A stretch of 33,203 bases of DNA from Prochloron sp. SulCav_FS08_3_32_3330. Its GTDB lineage: Bacteria > Cyanobacteriota > Cyanobacteriia > Cyanobacteriales > DYNF01. Of this stretch, positions 23,995 through 31,022 are shown in pieces (the first letter of the stretch is position 1; the number at the start of each line of letters is the position of its first letter). The notes under the pieces are model-generated. The model ran no database searches and was not told the DNA's origin. It saw nothing but the letters and a program-made list of their open reading frames with translations. The DNA lies in assembly GCA_020721205.1 (NCBI GenBank), contig DYNF01000046.1, forward strand, positions 1-33,203, given 5' to 3'. Position numbers and translations under genes: made by a program.

Positions 23995-25041
23995 TTAATC
24001 TTTGTTACTTCTACTACCAAAACCTCTTTTATTTTCTTGATATTCTCGATTAATCTTATGGATATGATTAACCAATTTTATGCGATCTAAATCTTCTTTA
24101 AAAGCTAGTGTAATTGGATCATTTTCATAAGGTTTAATTCGAGCAATTAATAAATTACTCAAATTTTCTTGTTGATGATGTGTTGTTATTTCTGATTCTT
24201 TTAATAGCCACGATCCACTAATATTTTTTATCCCTTTTTGATGATATAAATTTAGGTCACTTTCATCTAAACATTTAATTTTTTCTTTGACTAAAGTTGT
24301 ATCTCTTAAGTTAAATGTTTCATGCAAATTATCAGAATAAAAACTTGTTACTTCTATAACATAACCATTAACTAAAAGTCTTCCAGCATTATGAATAAAA
24401 AAATAAGAATTTTTTGAGGACATTTGTTCCCATTTATTAGCATAAACTTTTCTATTTTTAAAAATAGTATTTAAAATTCCATCTTTCGCACCATATTTAT
24501 CATTAGTAAATTTTCCTAATTTATTAATATCTATACCAAGATGAATAATATTTAGATTTATAACTTTTTTAAGAAACCAACATTTACATATTGGATCATC
24601 AGCATATTTTAATAATTTTTGATCTTGACTTCTGGGAGGTTCAACTCCTATAATAAAAGCATAACCACCAAGCATCACTAATGTTTCTCTTAATAATGTT
24701 TCTGTTGGTCTAACATTTTTACGTTTAACTGGACTATGATTAAGATGAGGGGAATATTTAGCAATAGCTTTTTTTTCAGCAGAATCTAAATTATTAATAT
24801 CAACTTCTTGATAATAGATAAAAAACTGTTGTTTTTTTTGATTAATAAGTTGATAAAGTCTATGATGAGATTTTCCCTGCCAACGCTTAGATATATTGTT
24901 AGCTTTGCCAATATACCAAACTAAATTATTTTGATCAACAACATAATATAAACCGGAAAATTCTGGTAAAAGCTCTTTATGTTTTAGGTTTACTTTAGAT
25001 AAATTTAAAATTTGATTGTCTGCATACATAATATTTAACAA
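23995..25041 (-). CDS. GIY-YIG nuclease-domain protein
   Basis: A 348-residue protein with a GIY-YIG domain at about 25-105: GLYYVVDQNNLVWYIGKANN gives the two signature strands, followed by ISKRW (conserved Arg), a histidine-rich SHHRLYQL and an acidic EKKAIAKYSP with the usual Glu. The remaining about 240 residues are unfamiliar; they include CKCWFLKKVINLNIIHLGID and a basic C-terminus ending RGFGSRSNKD. Could be a homing-like, repair or defence nuclease. It ends next to the TA remnants and is divergent from the J-domain gene. No ribosome site is obvious. Confidence 0.78.
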   Translation of the reverse strand: MLNIMYADNQILNLSKVNLKHKELLPEFSGLYYVVDQNNLVWYIGKANNISKRWQGKSHHRLYQLINQKKQQFFIYYQEVDINNLDSAEKKAIAKYSPHLNHSPVKRKNVRPTETLLRETLVMLGGYAFIIGVEPPRSQDQKLLKYADDPICKCWFLKKVINLNIIHLGIDINKLGKFTNDKYGAKDGILNTIFKNRKVYANKWEQMSSKNSYFFIHNAGRLLVNGYVIEVTSFYSDNLHETFNLRDTTLVKEKIKCLDESDLNLYHQKGIKNISGSWLLKESEITTHHQQENLSNLLIARIKPYENDPITLAFKEDLDRIKLVNHIHKINREYQENKRGFGSRSNKD

Positions 25042-25313
25042 TAATTAAAAATATAATTGTTTATAAATATGTTATAATAACATTAATCAATCAATTATTC
25101 CTTGAAAATGGAGACTAAAAAATTATAAGTCCTGAAGATGTAACAAGATTATTAAGTTAATAATAATTGTGGTTGGCAATATATTATATTTTTTTGATAA
25201 CAATAAAAGTTAAAAAACATTCCCCACCCTACAATTTTAATTTTTGATAAAGTAATGTAAAAATTGACAAATATTGGTTATAATTGATTTATTCTTAAAG
25301 TTGAGTAAAATAT
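25042..25313. other. Gap between GIY-YIG and J-domain genes
   Basis: About 270 bases without a gene. It holds TATAAT at 25079-25314 scale positions such as 25279-25284 (GGTTATAATTG) before the J-domain gene, a CCCCACCCTAC string at 25220 related to the GTGGGCA family, and a 13-codon stretch ending SPEDVTRLLS at 25115-25160 that may be the tail of a lost gene. Confidence 0.35.
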
Positions 25314-25871
25314 ATGGCTACTTTAACTCTTAATAAACAAGTTCAAGAGGAAATTTATCGGCTTTCACAAAATAACAAAATATCAAGTAATCTTTTAGAA
25401 CATTTTGCTTATTTTGTGATTGAAACTGTTGAACCTAAGAAAAAAAAGAAATCACTAAGTGTTAATGATTTTAAAAAAGCAATTTATCATCGTTTTAATG
25501 TTAATAATACTCAAGAATTAAAAAAATCTGGAGCTTTTAAAATGGCTACAGATGGTATGGAAAAACTGGATTTTCGTTTAAAATCAACATGGAAAATGCT
25601 CTATCGAAAATTTATTGGTATTCTTCCTGATGAAGAAAATCAAGAAGGTTATGGCTGTATTAATGGTATTAATATATTTAACTATTTTAAGCCTTGGCAA
25701 GTGTTTAATTTAGACCCAAAAACAGCAACAAAAGAAGATGTTAAAAATGCTTATTATCAATTAGCTAAAATTTATCATCCTGATAATTTAGCAACAGGAG
25801 ATAGAGCAATTTTTGAACAATTAGAAATTATGTATAAAAGTATCTTAGCAAAATTTAAAACATGGTATTAA
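25314..25871 (+). CDS. J-domain (DnaJ-like) protein with C-terminal J domain
   Basis: A 185-residue protein. Residues 1-125 form a conserved cyanobacterial N-terminal region (ATLTLNKQVQEEIYRLSQNN onward, GYGCINGINIF near its end). The J domain is at the C-terminus (about 127-180: PWQVFNLDPKTATKEDVKNA, YYQLAKIYHPDN), with the HPD tripeptide at 155-157 needed to stimulate Hsp70 ATPase. It therefore recruits DnaK to some client. The next gene starts within its last codons (10-base overlap), implying co-expression with an HNH-like protein. The family occurs widely in cyanobacteria; the pairing is the unusual part. Confidence 0.85.
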   Translation: MATLTLNKQVQEEIYRLSQNNKISSNLLEHFAYFVIETVEPKKKKKSLSVNDFKKAIYHRFNVNNTQELKKSGAFKMATDGMEKLDFRLKSTWKMLYRKFIGILPDEENQEGYGCINGINIFNYFKPWQVFNLDPKTATKEDVKNAYYQLAKIYHPDNLATGDRAIFEQLEIMYKSILAKFKTWY

Positions 25872-26872
25872 AAAAAGACGATCAAAAAATTTTTTATTTG
25901 ACAGATAAAAGTCTGGCTGAAACTTTTAATCTTACTATCACAGATTTCCTTAATATTGTAGAAAAATTAATAAATTCTTCTGATCCAACATTTAAAATAA
26001 AAGAATATATCCATTTTATAATTCAGGGAAAAAGTAAAGGTCAAAATGTTATTAATTTTTCGAGAGAAGGTGCGATCGCAGTTGCTAAATATTTTGATGA
26101 ACAACATAAATTAGATAATTGTTCTTATCATCAAGTATTAGCATTAATTGAAGATTATAGAATTAATAAAATAGATAGAAAAATTACTTTTATAATTTAT
26201 GAAAATAGTTCATCTTTAATAAGATTAAAACAAAGACATTGGTTAAATTTTGATGACGTTTCTAAAATTTTTCAAACAACAAAATTCAGATTACAAAAAG
26301 CATTTGAAGATATTGAAGAAATGAAATTAGAAGAAGATTTTATAGAATATCAAGAACAATTATATTTTTCTTTATCAGGTTTATATAAAATTAGCTTAGA
26401 ATTATCATTAAGTTTACGCTCTCAAGAAAGACGAGAATATTGTGATCGAGTTAGAGAAATTGCACCTCCTGTTGTTAAGTTTCTTGCTATTACTCCTTCG
26501 CCTTCAGGAAAGGAAATTAACAGTGCTATTAGTTATTTAAAAAATAAATATCACTATTGTCAAATCACAGGTAAAATTCCTAATAGAGATAATAAAATAG
26601 ATTTAGCAGGTCATCATTTATATGATAAAAATGTTTATAATTTTTTAGCTGATGACCATGATAATATTATTATTATTGATCAAGAAATTCATAAGGACTT
26701 TCATCAATGGAACGGAGGTAATCTTCAAAGTTGTAGGATAGATGATTTTATTGAATATATCGAATTAAAATACCCCTCTAAACATGAACTTCTTTTAATG
26801 TTACATTATCGCAGAAGCATTCTTTTATTAAAATTAAGTAAATTTCAAAGATTTTTACCTGAAGGAATGTAG
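25862..26872 (+). CDS. HNH/His-Me-finger-like protein with N-terminal HTH-like repeats
   Basis: A 336-residue protein. Two similar N-terminal segments resemble the DNA-binding start of phage antirepressor/RhuM-type proteins: residues 10-80 (YLTDKSLAETFNLTITDFLN ... FSREGAIAVAKYF) and 124-190 (WLNFDDVSKIFQTTKFRLQK). The C-terminal part (about 233-290) has CQITGKIPN, AGHHLYDKN, DDHDNIIII and IHKDFHQWNGG, the spacing of a treble-clef HNH nuclease with His residues in place but only one clear Cys. I infer a DNA nuclease. The gene overlaps the J-domain gene by 10 bases and has no ribosome site of its own, so translation is coupled. A HIP1 site lies inside at 26072. Confidence 0.55.
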   Translation: MVLKKDDQKIFYLTDKSLAETFNLTITDFLNIVEKLINSSDPTFKIKEYIHFIIQGKSKGQNVINFSREGAIAVAKYFDEQHKLDNCSYHQVLALIEDYRINKIDRKITFIIYENSSSLIRLKQRHWLNFDDVSKIFQTTKFRLQKAFEDIEEMKLEEDFIEYQEQLYFSLSGLYKISLELSLSLRSQERREYCDRVREIAPPVVKFLAITPSPSGKEINSAISYLKNKYHYCQITGKIPNRDNKIDLAGHHLYDKNVYNFLADDHDNIIIIDQEIHKDFHQWNGGNLQSCRIDDFIEYIELKYPSKHELLLMLHYRRSILLLKLSKFQRFLPEGM

Positions 26873-26920
26873 TTTTAGATGGTTAGCAATGTATTATAAT
26901 TAGTTAAAGAATTAATAAGA

Positions 26921-27012
26921 TGAGGAGTAAAAAAAGCACAAATTTTTATTACTTCTCTTTCTGTTAAATCTTTGGATATTAATAGATTAAAAGAATTATT
27001 GGAGGAAGAATG
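26921..27012 (+). pseudogene. Chimeric antitoxin remnant
   Basis: Bases 26921-26970 match the antitoxin gene at 23287-23344 (GATGAGGAGT ... TTCTCTTTCTGTTAAATC), with a one-base deletion giving an immediate stop. Bases 26975-27012 match the end of the second antitoxin gene (23776-23813), reading DINRLKELLEEE. So the front of one antitoxin is joined to the end of another. The segment ends exactly at the ATG of the EEP gene. Confidence 0.85.
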
Positions 27013-27714
27013 CTAAATTTTAAAATTGCTACATGGAATGTAGAGCGTCCTCATATTAGAGGATGGAAAAAATCAAAAAATAACTCAATTATTAATCAAA
27101 AAATTAAAGAAATTAATGCTGATATTTGGATTTTAACAGAAACTCATCAAGTAATTAATCCGGGATCAGAATATGAGCAAATTTCCACAGATTCACATAA
27201 TAATGGTGAAAATAGAGTTACTATTTATTCTCGTTATCCATTAGGTAAAAAATTAGAAATAACAGATAGTTATAATACTATTTGTACAGAAATTAAAGTT
27301 AATCAAAACTCTTTAATTGTATATGGTACAATTATTGCTTATCATGGTAGGGGAGTTTGGGAAGGTACTTTTAAAACATGGGAAAAACATTATCAAGATA
27401 TTCAATTGCAAGGAGAAGAATGGTTTAATTTAAGTCAATTAAATTTACCTCTTTGTGTAGCAGGAGATTTTAATGAAACTTTAACAGATAAAAAATGGTA
27501 TGGCACAAAAAAAGGTAGACAAATGTTAGAAGATCAATTATTAAGAAGTAATTTAGATTGTTTAACAAAAGATTATCGTATTGATCATATTTGTGTTAGT
27601 AAAAATTTTATTAAAGAATTTAAAGTTAATTATTGGGAAGCTCCTTTAAATGAAGATAATAAACCAGTTAGTGATCATCAAGGTTATGTAGTTGATTTAT
27701 TATTAGATATTTAA
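27010..27714 (+). CDS. Endonuclease/exonuclease/phosphatase (EEP) fold protein
   Basis: A 234-residue metal-dependent phosphodiesterase-fold protein. Motifs in order: IATWNVERP, ILTETH (metal Glu), CVAGDFNETL (Asp/Asn pair), YRIDHICVSK, and the final SDHQGYVV with catalytic Asp-His. The substrate could be DNA, RNA, lipid or nucleotide; the family does not tell. Its ribosome site GGAGGAAGA comes from the 3' end of a decayed antitoxin gene, in the place once held by a RelE toxin. Same strand and about 140 bases after the HNH-like gene. Confidence 0.88.
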   Translation: MLNFKIATWNVERPHIRGWKKSKNNSIINQKIKEINADIWILTETHQVINPGSEYEQISTDSHNNGENRVTIYSRYPLGKKLEITDSYNTICTEIKVNQNSLIVYGTIIAYHGRGVWEGTFKTWEKHYQDIQLQGEEWFNLSQLNLPLCVAGDFNETLTDKKWYGTKKGRQMLEDQLLRSNLDCLTKDYRIDHICVSKNFIKEFKVNYWEAPLNEDNKPVSDHQGYVVDLLLDI

Positions 27715-27775
27715 AGTTACATAAAATTTGTTATAATTGATTTGTTAAAATTAAAATGAAGGAGTAAAATTTACT

Positions 27776-28012
27776 ATGTCTGATCAAAGGGTAAGTCAAT
27801 TATATCGAGAAATCGCAGAATTAAAAAGACGTATTTCTAAATTAGAATATGCTGATCAAGAATTAGATAATGTGGTTTCTCCTTCTGGTTGGATCGGAGA
27901 AGCTTTTGAAAGAGTTGATGAAGATATTGAAGAAGTTAAAAAGGAAGTTAAAGAATGTAATCAAAAGTTAGATATTATTTTACAACATATTACAGGTATT
28001 AATAGAGAGTAA
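27776..28012 (+). CDS. Small coiled-coil protein
   Basis: A 78-residue, highly charged protein with two heptad-rich helices: SDQRVSQLYREIAELKRRIS at the start and DEDIEEVKKEVKECNQKLDI at the end, separated by a loop SPSGWIGEAF. AAGGAG lies 11 bases before the ATG, and TATAAT at about 27731 may be its promoter. I recognise it as a recurrent cyanobacterial small protein of unknown role; it probably oligomerises. It could be expressed with the EEP gene 61 bases upstream. Confidence 0.7.
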   Translation: MSDQRVSQLYREIAELKRRISKLEYADQELDNVVSPSGWIGEAFERVDEDIEEVKKEVKECNQKLDIILQHITGINRE

Positions 28013-28069
28013 ATTGTAGAATGGATAATTTTCATTTAATTTTGTATTTAATTTAAAATTTTTAATAAA

Positions 28070-28116
28070 ATTGCCCACCAACATTAATTTTTAATATTAT
28101 CTTTTTGGTGGGCAAT
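28070..28116. terminator. GTGGGCA inverted repeat, likely bidirectional terminator
   Basis: Arms ATTGCCCACCA and TGGTGGGCAAT, 11 bp perfect. It lies between the convergent coiled-coil gene and the antitoxin at 28222, an expected place for a shared terminator. Same family as 23897-23938. Confidence 0.6.
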
Positions 28117-28140
28117 GTGTCTATTATTCATCATTTAAAG

Positions 28141-28168
28141 TTAAGATAAAAAAACAGGGCATACCCTA
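28141..28168 (+). repeat. 28-bp direct repeat flanking antitoxin, copy 1
   Basis: TTAAGATAAAAAAACAGGGC followed by ATACCCTA; 24 of 28 bases match 28481-28508. The two copies bracket the antitoxin gene 28222-28428. Confidence 0.6.
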
Positions 28169-28221
28169 AAAATATATATTTAAAATAATATATATTTGTT
28201 TTTACAAGATTAAAATAATAA

Positions 28222-28428
28222 CTATGACTGCCAATTTTTCCTAGCTCTTGCGAAAATATCATCAATGGTTTGTTCTTTATATATTTGTTGAGAAATTTTA
28301 ACATAATCGGTTTTTTCTTCATTTAAAAGAGTTAAAAATCTTAAGGTATTGTCACTACCTAAAGTTTGATTTAAAATCTCAATTCCTTTAATAATTAATT
28401 CAGTATCATTAACTTTCGTATTTTCCAT
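28222..28428 (-). CDS. Orphan antitoxin-like protein, 68 aa
   Basis: A 68-residue protein starting MENTKVNDTELIIKGIEILN and ending YKEQTIDDIFARARKNWQS. The start is chosen because AGGAG lies 7-8 bases upstream; the longer frame to 28536 overlaps hicB. The C-terminal ...DDIFARA... is typical of short cyanobacterial antitoxin-like proteins. No toxin gene follows before the terminator, and the gene stands between two 28-bp direct repeats. Confidence 0.65.
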   Translation of the reverse strand: MENTKVNDTELIIKGIEILNQTLGSDNTLRFLTLLNEEKTDYVKISQQIYKEQTIDDIFARARKNWQS

Positions 28429-28480
28429 TGTTATGCTCCTGTTTAATATAATCAAAAAGTTTGCCAAAAATATATTTAAT

Positions 28481-28508
28481 TTAAGATCAAAAAATAGGGT
28501 ATATCCTA
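28481..28508 (+). repeat. 28-bp direct repeat flanking antitoxin, copy 2
   Basis: TTAAGATCAAAAAATAGGGT followed by ATATCCTA; see the copy at 28141. It lies between the hicB stop and the orphan antitoxin start. Confidence 0.6.
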
Positions 28509-28516
28509 CAATTTTT

Positions 28517-28723
28517 TTAAACTTCAACATATTCACAAATAGAAATAGATTGAGGAATTTTTAAACCATCTTCTTCTATTCCTTCTAAATGAAATTTAAT
28601 TGATTCTTTAATTAAATTTCTGACCTCATCTAATGTTTCACCTACTGCAAAACAGCAGGGTAAATCAGGCACATAAGCACCATAACTTGTTTCACCTTTT
28701 TCGATGACAATAGCATAACGCAT
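28517..28723 (-). CDS. hicB: HicB-family antitoxin
   Basis: A 68-residue HicB: MRYAIVIEKGETSYGAYVPD then LPCCFAVGETLDEVRNLIKE is the classic partial RNase-H fold (YGAYVPDLPGC form). AGGAGG precedes the ATG at 28723; the track's earlier starts fall inside the hicA remnant. Its toxin partner upstream carries two frameshifts, so it is an orphan antitoxin. Confidence 0.87.
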   Translation of the reverse strand: MRYAIVIEKGETSYGAYVPDLPCCFAVGETLDEVRNLIKESIKFHLEGIEEDGLKIPQSISICEYVEV

Positions 28724-28728
28724 AATCT

Positions 28729-28920
28729 TTAATCCTCCTTGATTTGAGCTTGTTGCCAAATTCTTTTTAAAGTACCAATGGGAACATCAATATTTAATTT
28801 ACCAGATACAGTAACTGTTCCTTTTTTGATAGGATGTTTATATTGACGATGGCTTCATGAAAGTTCGATCTAAATACCAACCATCTTGAGTCAATATTTT
28901 AAGAACTCTTTAACTTTCAT
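28729..28920 (-). pseudogene. HicA toxin with two frameshifts
   Basis: The full-length span of 64 codons is present but broken. Frame 1 reads MKVKEFLK and then stops because one A is missing from an A run (about 28897). Frame 2 continues ILTQDGWYLDR. After an extra base with altered sequence where Arg-Gly-Ser-His should be (about 28855), frame 3 reads SHRQYKHPIKKGTVTVSGKL then NIDVPIGTLKRIWQQAQ to the stop at 28729. The -1 and +1 events cancel in length. The catalytic region is damaged. The hicB gene starts 5 bases later. Confidence 0.85.
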
Positions 28921-28985
28921 TATTAAATTTCATAATAGTTTAAATAGTAAAATTATTATATTATAATGTTATCATAGCACATTAG

Positions 28986-29086
28986 TATAATCAAAATAGA
29001 TAAAAAAAGAAAATTTTAGAGGAGATTTGATCATGAGATTAATTATCAAAATTGAAAATGATGAGGAGTTAAAAAAAGCACAATTT
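28986..29086 (+). pseudogene. Promoter-plus-5' fragment of the 23260 antitoxin
   Basis: Matches 23214-23314 with few differences: the -10 box, the GGAG ribosome site and the first about 17 codons (MRLIIKIENDEELKKAQF). Homology stops abruptly and the 3' end of the mannosyltransferase-like gene follows 20 bases later. Truncated duplicate. Confidence 0.88.
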
Positions 29087-29106
29087 CTATATTGTCAGAT
29101 CGCTTT

Positions 29107-30636
29107 TCAAGTTTTTGGTTTTAACCAAATTCGAGGTGTTACAGTCGGCTTAAACTTGCCATCAATACCATCTTGAAAATAACGATAAGTTTGAATATTA
29201 ATTGTTTCAGAAGGGGTGGTATTAGAAGCACGAACTTCTACTGAATCAAATTTAGCAATTACTGTAAAATTGGGGATTGTTTCTAAGTCAGTTTTGCACA
29301 CAATGTGACTAACGTATTTAGATAAATTATTCATTGAAATACCTGCTTGATCAATATGCTGACGAAAATAAACGGGTAAATTTTTATGTAAATAATAATA
29401 ACCACCTGAGCGATACCAATCAGAGTTAAGATTTAGTACAGAAATAACCTTTGGTTGATTATTAAGATATAAATAGGCATAAAGACTATTATCTGTACCA
29501 AAAAAAACAAGAATAATAGTAAAACCAATGAGACTTAAAGTTACAGAAATTTGAGCTAATAATTTACCCGGATTATATTTATTCCATAATTTTTTTGCTG
29601 ATAAAAGATCGTTAATTGCTATTGCAATGAGTAATAAACAAATTGGGACAGCCAGAAAAATAAAGCGGTATTCTTTATGAGAAATAAAGCTATGAGGTAC
29701 TAAAATACTACATAGTAAAATCAATAGAAGCCAAGGTTTTTTCTTTTTGCGAAATAATCCATAGAAAATACCAAATAAAAATAAACCTGCGGAGTATAAT
29801 CCTAAGTCTGTGAAATATTGCCAAAATGGATTTTCTCCAAATAGTTTACTTACTCCATATACAGCATTATAAAGATAATTATTGTAGAAAGAAATAAAAA
29901 AACTACCCCAAGTATAATAATCAAGCCATCCTACTAAAAATATAATAATTAAACTACCTGTGATGGCGATCGCAATTTGATGAGATAACCATTTTTCCTG
30001 TTTCCAAAATAATAATAAAATTCCCATCATTAACATAACTACTGGAGCATATTGTAATCGTAAAATGATTGCTCCACCACAAAATAAGCCAAGCATTAAA
30101 GCTGATCTATTACTGGGTTTGCGTAGAATGCAAGTTAAGGCACCAAGTAACAAATAGGTACTGAAAATTTCAGGGGTTATTTTATGTGCAAGAATTACCA
30201 TCTCGTACCAAATACAAGAAAGAATAGAAGCAATTCTGCCCACATTTTCACCAGCAACTTGACGACCAATCCAGTAAGTACAATAAATTGCCGAGAGTGA
30301 AATTATACAAGCTAATATTTGTACAATTGGAATATAAATTTCAGGTTGATCTAATCCAAATAAACGACAAGCAGAAAGCACCAATGCAATCAGACATGAT
30401 AAAAACCAATTGCGAATACCATGAGCATATTCCCAAGGAATAATCCCATAACCAAATGTAAGTCTGTGAGCTTGTTCTAAATATTGGAAAATTTCGTCAG
30501 AATCAAAGTTTGCTTCTGATACAAATATTATAAATATACGCAATAAGAATCCGATGATCATAATCCAAGGTAGAAATTCCCAAGATTTATCATTGATAAT
30601 TTGCTTACCCAAAAAATGTTTAGTTAAATTAATCAT
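29107..30636 (-). CDS. GT22/GPI-mannosyltransferase-like membrane glycosyltransferase
   Basis: A 509-residue multi-pass membrane protein with roughly ten hydrophobic helices. After TM1 comes the periplasmic-loop signature DSDEIFQYLEQAHRLTFGYG then IIPWEYAHGIRNWF, matching the DE..QY.E......G.G...WEY....RSW pattern of Alg9/PIG-B-type (GT22, GT-C fold) mannosyltransferases that use lipid-linked sugar; HKEYRFIF in a later loop also fits. The C-terminal about 110 residues are likely periplasmic. The bacterial substrate is unknown, probably a cell-envelope glycan. Monocistronic; a HIP1 site lies at 29966. Confidence 0.8.
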   Translation of the reverse strand: MINLTKHFLGKQIINDKSWEFLPWIMIIGFLLRIFIIFVSEANFDSDEIFQYLEQAHRLTFGYGIIPWEYAHGIRNWFLSCLIALVLSACRLFGLDQPEIYIPIVQILACIISLSAIYCTYWIGRQVAGENVGRIASILSCIWYEMVILAHKITPEIFSTYLLLGALTCILRKPSNRSALMLGLFCGGAIILRLQYAPVVMLMMGILLLFWKQEKWLSHQIAIAITGSLIIIFLVGWLDYYTWGSFFISFYNNYLYNAVYGVSKLFGENPFWQYFTDLGLYSAGLFLFGIFYGLFRKKKKPWLLLILLCSILVPHSFISHKEYRFIFLAVPICLLLIAIAINDLLSAKKLWNKYNPGKLLAQISVTLSLIGFTIILVFFGTDNSLYAYLYLNNQPKVISVLNLNSDWYRSGGYYYLHKNLPVYFRQHIDQAGISMNNLSKYVSHIVCKTDLETIPNFTVIAKFDSVEVRASNTTPSETINIQTYRYFQDGIDGKFKPTVTPRIWLKPKT

Positions 30637-30803
30637 AAAAAGTCAAGTTTTTAAATTATCATATTTTAATTTGTCCACCACACAAACCAAGAAGTATTAT
30701 AATATTAATGGACAATTTAGCCAACTTTAGAGTAAATTTTCGAGTGAACAATCTCAATTTAATTTTGTATTAGAATCAAAAAAAATAATTCTTCATCAGA
30801 TCA

Positions 30804-30938
30804 ATGAATAAATATGATAATAATCTTGGTAGGCAATCAATGACTTGTCCTGCTCATAAACCAGTTAAAAGATCAACTTTATCTCATATTTTAAAACAAG
30901 CTCGTCTTAATGTGGATAAATTGTTAGAATTACTTTAA
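30804..30938 (+). pseudogene. HicA toxin C-terminal fragment
   Basis: Forty-four open codons, MNKYDNNLGRQSMTCPAHKP then VKRSTLSHILKQARLNVDKL and LELL. The end is the HicA C-terminus (P.HKPVKR.TL..ILKQA.L.VDE.LELL). The N-terminal half with the catalytic His is absent; a stop lies five codons before the ATG. No hicB is next to it. It occupies the roughly 390-base gap between the mannosyltransferase-like and propeller genes, which otherwise holds nothing I can name. Confidence 0.75.
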
Positions 30939-31022
30939 TTTTTATCAATATTTTGGTAGGGTAAGTAATCTTTATATAATTTCATAATTAAACTTTTTTA
31001 AATCTAATTATTACAATCCTAA

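Noticed and set aside
28131..28322. Minus-strand ORF 28131-28322
   Set aside because: It overlaps the orphan antitoxin in another frame and reads through a direct repeat; no ribosome site.
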